Position numbers and translations under genes: made by a program. A stretch of DNA of 29,071 nucleotides from contig CAJQOE010000090.1 of NCBI GenBank assembly GCA_905479885.1, forward strand, positions 1 through 29,071, read 5' to 3'. The notes below the pieces were generated by a model. That model was given only the letters and a program-made list of their open reading frames with translations, was not told where the DNA came from and made no database searches. Below, one piece after another: positions 24,737-29,071 of this stretch (positions are counted from its first letter, which is position 1; each line of letters starts with the position of its first letter). The DNA is from an uncultured Rickettsiaceae bacterium. Its GTDB lineage: Bacteria; Pseudomonadota; Alphaproteobacteria; Rickettsiales; Rickettsiaceae.

Positions 24737-24955
24737 ATGACCTATACAAAACCAGAGCAAAAGCTAGTATCATTTTCAGATAATCCAGTCGAGTTAGAAA
24801 AAATTTCTAATGACATGAAAAATGGGTGGTCCATAATAAGCTTAGTACGTAATGGCAACTATTATGTTGGTATAATGGAATTAAACTCAAATGCCAATTC
24901 CGCTGAAGGCAGCTTGTTTATTCCACCAAGAAAAAAGATTAAAATTTCTAGCTAA
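24737..24955 (+). CDS. Small conserved-looking hypothetical protein, 72 aa (possibly DUF2674-like)
   Basis: A 72-residue, probably cytoplasmic protein starting MTYTKPEQKLVSFSDNPVEL, with NGWSIISLVRNGNYYVGIMEL in the middle (about 35-55) and a basic end FIPPRKKIKISS. It has no signal peptide or membrane segment. The NGWSIISL and IPPRKKIKI blocks resemble small rickettsial proteins I recall under DUF2674, but I cannot confirm this. Reasons to believe it is real: a good promoter upstream, no overlap with any other gene, protein-like composition, and placement between two divergent/convergent operons (32 bases from the pccA stop). Function unknown. Confidence 0.7.
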   Translation: MTYTKPEQKLVSFSDNPVELEKISNDMKNGWSIISLVRNGNYYVGIMELNSNANSAEGSLFIPPRKKIKISS

Positions 24956-24987
24956 ACCTCTTAAATTAAAACCTTCAGCTTGCAAAT

Positions 24988-26997
24988 TTACCTTGCTTTC
25001 TCTTCAAACTCCAATAGAACTTGTCCACTAGATACATTATCCATTTCTGATACGCAAATTTTAGCAATTTTTGCTGAATGTTCTGCTGTGATTATATTTT
25101 CCATTTTCATTGCTGTTAAAGCAAGCAGCTCTTGACCTTGAACTACTTCATCACCCACGGCTACATTAATCCCTACTATTTGCCCTGACAACGGAGCTAC
25201 TAATTCTAGTTGATCATCTAAATCTACTCTTACAGGCATTAATGCCTCGAGCTCAGACATCCTTGGTGATCTGACATAGGTATCTACAGTAATACCAGAA
25301 TGGGTTAATCTATAACCAGTTCTAATTCTTTCAACTTTAACATTAACCTTCTGACCGCTAATATTGGCAGTAATAAGTGAGCTGCCAATATTCCAATTAC
25401 TACGTATATTGATACGATTAGTTCCATAACGTATATTATAACTATCTTCAACCGATTTAATCATTACTGGGAATTGACCATCGTCAATAGAAACAACCCA
25501 ACGAGTACCAATTTTTTTTGATTGATCAGTCATTGGATTTAATAGAGAAGCAGCGCGTTTTTGTTCAGTCAAGAATACAAAAATAGCTGTTGCCAAAAAT
25601 ACTTCACTTAATTCAGAAGTAAGCTTTGCGCCCGAGAAACCATCAGGATATTCTTCATCTATGAATCCAGTATGAATATCACCATTACCAAAACGTTGAT
25701 GATGAATCAACGCCTCCAGAAAACTAATATTATGAGAAATACCTTGGATAACAAAAGAGCTAAGTGATTTTTTCATCAGCTCAATAGCTTCATTCCTGGT
25801 CGGAGCGTAAGTACATAATTTAGCGATCATAGCGTCGTAGAACATGCTTACTTCGCCGCCTGCTCCAATGCCACTATCTACTCGAACATTAGCATTTTTA
25901 GGTGGTTCTTGATATTCTAAGATTCTACCACTTGATGGTAAAAAACCACGTGTCGGATCTTCTGCGCAAATTCTTGCTTCAATCGCCCATCCATTTAACT
26001 TTATATCGCTTTGTGAAAAAGATAGCTTTTCTGCAGCGGCCACTCTGACCATTTGCTCAACCAGGTCAATGCCTGTGATTAATTCTGTTACTGGGTGCTC
26101 AACTTGTAAACGAGTATTCATTTCTAGGAAATAATAATCTTTATTATTATCCATCATAAACTCCACAGTTCCAGCAGAGAAATAGCCAACTTTTTTTACT
26201 AATGCTACAACTTCACTATACATTTTTTGTCTAGTTTTTTCGTCAACAAAAGAGCTTGGTGCTTCTTCAATAACCTTTTGATGATATCTCTGTATAGAAC
26301 ACTCACGCTCACCCAAACACACCACATTACCATACTGATCTGCGATCACCTGAATTTCTATATGCCTTGGTGCTACAATCAATTTTTCTATAAACACTCT
26401 AGCATCACTAAAGCAATTTTCTGCCTCAAACTTAGCGGAAGCATAAGCTTTTTCCATCTCTTTAGCATTGTGCACAACGCGCATGCCTCGACCACCACCA
26501 CCAGCGGCGGCTTTGATAATAATAGGAAAACCAATTTCTTCAGCAATCTCCACTGCCTTTTCAAAGCTATTAATAGTACCCATATAACCAGGCACAGTAC
26601 TTACGCCTGAGTCTATAGCAAGCTTTTTAGCTTCAATCTTATCGCCCATTTTTTTTATTACTTTTGCACTCGGACCTATTAAAGTAATCCCTTCGCGCTT
26701 TAAAATATTTGCGAATTGTGCGTTTTCAGCTAAGAAACCATAGCCTGGGTGAACTGCTTGTGCACCGCTTACACGGATAGCGCTAATAATATTTTTTATC
26801 GATAGATAGCTTTCAGTCGCTGGAGAGCTACCAATATAATAGGCTTCATCTGCATATTGGACGTGATCTGAATTAGTATCCGCCTCTGAATAAACAGCAA
26901 CAGATTTGATATCCATTTTGCGTAGGGTTTTCATAATACGCAAGGCAATCTCGCCTCTATTAGCTATTAATACTTTATCAAATAATGGTTTACTCAT
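24988..26997 (-). CDS. pccA: Propionyl-CoA carboxylase alpha subunit (biotin carboxylase plus carrier)
   Basis: Carboxylates biotin with ATP and bicarbonate for transfer to propionyl-CoA by PccB. Domains over 669 residues: biotin carboxylase (about 4-450) with KVLIANRGEIALRI, AVHPGYGFLAEN (81-92), the ATP-grasp glycine loop AAAGGGGRGM (163-172) and EMNTRLQVEHPVTE; a linking BT-type domain (about 460-600); and a biotinyl domain (about 603-665) with the modified Lys631 in AMKMEN. All key residues are present. It follows pccB by 33 bases. The pathway would feed methylmalonyl-CoA and succinyl-CoA into the TCA cycle if the mutase is present elsewhere. Confidence 0.95.
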   Translation of the reverse strand: MSKPLFDKVLIANRGEIALRIMKTLRKMDIKSVAVYSEADTNSDHVQYADEAYYIGSSPATESYLSIKNIISAIRVSGAQAVHPGYGFLAENAQFANILKREGITLIGPSAKVIKKMGDKIEAKKLAIDSGVSTVPGYMGTINSFEKAVEIAEEIGFPIIIKAAAGGGGRGMRVVHNAKEMEKAYASAKFEAENCFSDARVFIEKLIVAPRHIEIQVIADQYGNVVCLGERECSIQRYHQKVIEEAPSSFVDEKTRQKMYSEVVALVKKVGYFSAGTVEFMMDNNKDYYFLEMNTRLQVEHPVTELITGIDLVEQMVRVAAAEKLSFSQSDIKLNGWAIEARICAEDPTRGFLPSSGRILEYQEPPKNANVRVDSGIGAGGEVSMFYDAMIAKLCTYAPTRNEAIELMKKSLSSFVIQGISHNISFLEALIHHQRFGNGDIHTGFIDEEYPDGFSGAKLTSELSEVFLATAIFVFLTEQKRAASLLNPMTDQSKKIGTRWVVSIDDGQFPVMIKSVEDSYNIRYGTNRINIRSNWNIGSSLITANISGQKVNVKVERIRTGYRLTHSGITVDTYVRSPRMSELEALMPVRVDLDDQLELVAPLSGQIVGINVAVGDEVVQGQELLALTAMKMENIITAEHSAKIAKICVSEMDNVSSGQVLLEFEEKAR

Positions 26998-27030
26998 GAG
27001 TAACTGCTGGTCTCTTTAATCAAAAATCGT

Positions 27031-28575
27031 TTATAAGGGTAAATTATCATGCTTTTTCCAAGGCATTTCTACTTTTTTGCTGCGTAAATACTTTAAAGAT
27101 TTACAAATTCTCCATCTGGTATTTTGCGGCTTAATAATATCGTCTAAATACCCCCTAGAGGCGGCAACAGAAGGCGAGGTGAAATTTACTTTATAATCTT
27201 CTATCTTCTTTTTCATCTTTTCTGGATCAGCTGCATCTTCTCTAAATATAATCTCAGCGGCGCCCTCTGCTCCCATCACGGCAATTTCTGAATTCACCCA
27301 TGCATAATTTGCATCGCCACGCAAATGTTTTGAGTTCATTACAATATAGGCACCACCATAAGCTTTTCTAGTAATAATGGTAATTTTAGGTACAGTGGCT
27401 TCTGCGTAAGCATAAAGCAATTTAGCGCCATGCTTGATAATGCCGTTATATTCTTGATCGACACCAGGCAAGAAACCAGGAACATCTACCAAAGTAACTA
27501 GTGGGATATTAAAAGCATCACAAAAACGAATAAATCTTGCTGCTTTGCGAGAAGCATCAATATCTAAACAACCAGCTAAATGTATAGGCTGATTAGCAAC
27601 GAAACCTACTGGACTCCCTTCCATATAACCAAAGCCAATAATGATATTTTTAGCATAATTAGGTTGAATCTCAAAAAACTCACCTTCATCCACTACGCGC
27701 TCAATAAGTTCTTTCATGTCATATGACTTATTAGGGGTAAGCGGCACCAAGGTGTTCAACGACATATCCACTCTATCTGCGGGATCACGCGTTGGTCGTG
27801 TTGGCAAAGCGCTACGATTAGACAAGGGTAAGAAATTGAAAAAACGCCTTGTTTCTAATAATAGTTCAATATCATTTTTAAAAGCTAAGTCAGCTACACC
27901 GGACTTAGTTGTATGCATTTTAGCACCACCTAATTTTTCCTGCGTTACCGATTCACCCGTCACTGTTTTAACTACATCTGGCCCAGTCACAAACATATAT
28001 GACGAACCACTTACCATAAAAATAAAATCTGTAAGAGCTGGGGAATAAACAGCGCCACCTGCACATGGTCCCATAATAAGAGTTAATTGCGGAATAACTC
28101 CAGATGCTTTAACATTACGTAAAAATAACTCGCCATATCCACCAAGCGCGTCAACACCTTCTTGAATACGCGCCCCCCCAGAATCGTTTATACCTATAAC
28201 TGGAGCTCCAACTTCCATCGCAGAATCTAGTAAACTACAAATCTTTTTTGCATGATATTCACCAAGCGACCCTCCAAGTACAGTAAAATCTTGGCTATAC
28301 ACAAACACCAAGCGACCATTAATTGTGCCATGCCCAGTTACTACACCATCACCTGAGAATTTTTTACTTTTCATTCCAAAATTATCACAGCGATGCTCTA
28401 CAAACATGCCAGTTTCTTCAAAACTATCTGGATCAAGCAAAACTTCTAGGCGCTCTCTAGCCGTCAACTTTCCTTTAGCATGCTGCGCAGCTATTCTCTT
28501 TACCCCACCACCCAAACGAGCGGCAATTCTTTTTTTCTCGATAGCTTGTTGCTGATGAAAGGCTTGTTTACTCAT
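27031..28575 (-). CDS. pccB: Propionyl-CoA carboxylase beta subunit
   Basis: Carboxyltransferase subunit, 514 residues (family about 510). It starts with a basic helix, then KGKLTARERLEVLLDPDSFEE (about 35-55). The N-subdomain acyl-CoA oxyanion region is INDSGGARIQEGVDALGGYG (129-148), followed by GPCAGGAVYSPALTDF. The C-subdomain has DVPGFLPGVDQE, AYAEATVPKIT and the second oxyanion region RKAYGGAYIVMNSKHL. It is the first gene of the pccB-pccA pair. A perfect TATAAT lies on minus at 28609-28614, about 35 bases upstream, with only a weak -35. Confidence 0.96.
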   Translation of the reverse strand: MSKQAFHQQQAIEKKRIAARLGGGVKRIAAQHAKGKLTARERLEVLLDPDSFEETGMFVEHRCDNFGMKSKKFSGDGVVTGHGTINGRLVFVYSQDFTVLGGSLGEYHAKKICSLLDSAMEVGAPVIGINDSGGARIQEGVDALGGYGELFLRNVKASGVIPQLTLIMGPCAGGAVYSPALTDFIFMVSGSSYMFVTGPDVVKTVTGESVTQEKLGGAKMHTTKSGVADLAFKNDIELLLETRRFFNFLPLSNRSALPTRPTRDPADRVDMSLNTLVPLTPNKSYDMKELIERVVDEGEFFEIQPNYAKNIIIGFGYMEGSPVGFVANQPIHLAGCLDIDASRKAARFIRFCDAFNIPLVTLVDVPGFLPGVDQEYNGIIKHGAKLLYAYAEATVPKITIITRKAYGGAYIVMNSKHLRGDANYAWVNSEIAVMGAEGAAEIIFREDAADPEKMKKKIEDYKVNFTSPSVAASRGYLDDIIKPQNTRWRICKSLKYLRSKKVEMPWKKHDNLPL

Positions 28576-28767
28576 ATTAAAATATATACATGATTAACTT
28601 GAGTAATAATTATAGTAACATTTCTAATAAAAGATAGAGCAAAAATACAAAATTTAAGCAAGAAGTTATAGTTTGTAATGATTTTAGGGGCATAAAATAA
28701 CTATCTTTATTATCTTGCTCATATATAGTTATTTCACTGAAAACTTAGCTATAATAATAAATATATA
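28576..28767. other. 192-base divergent intergenic region, pccB / uvrD
   Basis: Contains a perfect TATAAT on minus (28609-28614) for pccB and a perfect TATAAT on plus (28750-28755) for uvrD, both with poor -35 hexamers. The uvrD leader would be only about six bases. No repeat, hairpin or small RNA was recognised. Confidence 0.35.
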
Positions 28768-29071
28768 ATGGATCAAAATCACTCTACGCAAATGACAAAT
28801 GATTTAAATTTGCCACAAGCTGAAGCCGTCCAGTGCACAGAAGGACCCTTGCTTATACTTGCAGGAGCTGGAACTGGTAAGACTAAAGTGCTAACTGCTC
28901 GTATCGCACACATTATTGAACAACGACTTGCATATCCTTCCAATATTTTGGCTGTTACTTTTACTAATAAAGCCTCTAAGGAAATGCAAGAGCGAGTTAA
29001 TAATATAACGCACGCTGATGGACTTAATATCGGAACATTTCATTCTATCGCTGCAAGAATGCTTAGATCAC
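28768..29071 (+). CDS. uvrD: ATP-dependent DNA helicase UvrD/PcrA, N-terminal part (runs off right edge)
   Basis: Superfamily 1A 3'-5' helicase of nucleotide-excision and mismatch repair. The 101 visible codons, starting at ATG 28768-28770, show the Q-motif region NDLNLPQAEAVQC, the Walker A motif GAGTGKTKVL (about 34-43), motif Ia region ILAVTFTNKASKEMQERV and motif Ib-like GTFHSIAARMLR. This order and spacing are those of UvrD/PcrA/Rep; UvrD is chosen as the commonest form in alphaproteobacteria. The frame is open at the window end, so about 550 or more residues are outside. RecB- or AddA-type helicases are less likely given the short N-terminus. Confidence 0.9.
   Translation, partial: MDQNHSTQMTNDLNLPQAEAVQCTEGPLLILAGAGTGKTKVLTARIAHIIEQRLAYPSNILAVTFTNKASKEMQERVNNITHADGLNIGTFHSIAARMLRS

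Noticed and set aside
1..29071. tRNA/rRNA genes, CRISPR arrays, intact transposases, phage genes
   Set aside because: None recognised on either strand; the gaps between genes are all under 300 bases and show none of these signatures.

Overview
The window comes from an AT-rich (about one third G+C by eye) alphaproteobacterium, most likely a Rickettsiales/Rickettsiaceae-type obligate intracellular symbiont. The evidence is a nucleotide (ATP/ADP) translocase of the rickettsial/plastid type, a divergent stand-alone PurC, a ~480-aa isocitrate dehydrogenase with a C-terminal extension, the CtrA-pathway phosphotransferase ChpT, propionyl-CoA carboxylase, and several amino-acid carriers. I cannot name a genus. 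Nearly every gene is on the minus strand; only a 72-aa orphan (24737-24955) and a truncated uvrD at the right edge are on plus.

Layout, left to right. (1) 1-~440: a more GC-rich fragment (48% G+C by hand count, against about 37% in the adjacent murJ part) encoding, on minus, the N-terminal part of a DNA phosphorothioation-associated putative methyltransferase. It abuts and truncates murJ after about 199 codons. (2) 440-3090: murJ fragment, a BrnQ-type branched-chain amino-acid carrier, an intrinsic terminator, rpsD and its promoter. (3) 3126-11280: a compact probable operon read leftwards: AGCS Na+/alanine symporter, an unrecognised membrane-anchored 524-aa protein, hisS, a GT4 glycosyltransferase, an M16 zinc peptidase, an ExoD-family membrane protein, and purC. 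(4) 11309-14425: yidC-engB-degenerate acetylglutamate-kinase-like gene, with overlapping reading frames. (5) 14631-17783: icd, then tlc with its own promoter. (6) 17834-24562: a tight run pdhA-pdhB-pdhC-lpdA-chpT-fumC. (7) 24506-24736: a divergent regulatory region with an inverted repeat, then the 72-aa orphan. (8) 24988-28575: pccB-pccA. (9) 28768-end: start of uvrD.

Together the genes describe a cell that imports ATP and amino acids from a host and burns pyruvate, propionyl-CoA and TCA intermediates. It keeps basic translation, membrane-protein insertion and probably peptidoglycan lipid flipping (if an intact murJ exists elsewhere). The most unusual points are the murJ/phosphorothioation-methyltransferase junction (real insertion or assembly chimera), a kinase-family protein that has lost its glycine loops, a PurC with a rewritten substrate loop, and a cell-cycle phosphotransferase embedded in a pyruvate/fumarate operon. 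There is no gene-free stretch over 300 bases, and I see no tRNA, rRNA, CRISPR array or intact insertion sequence.
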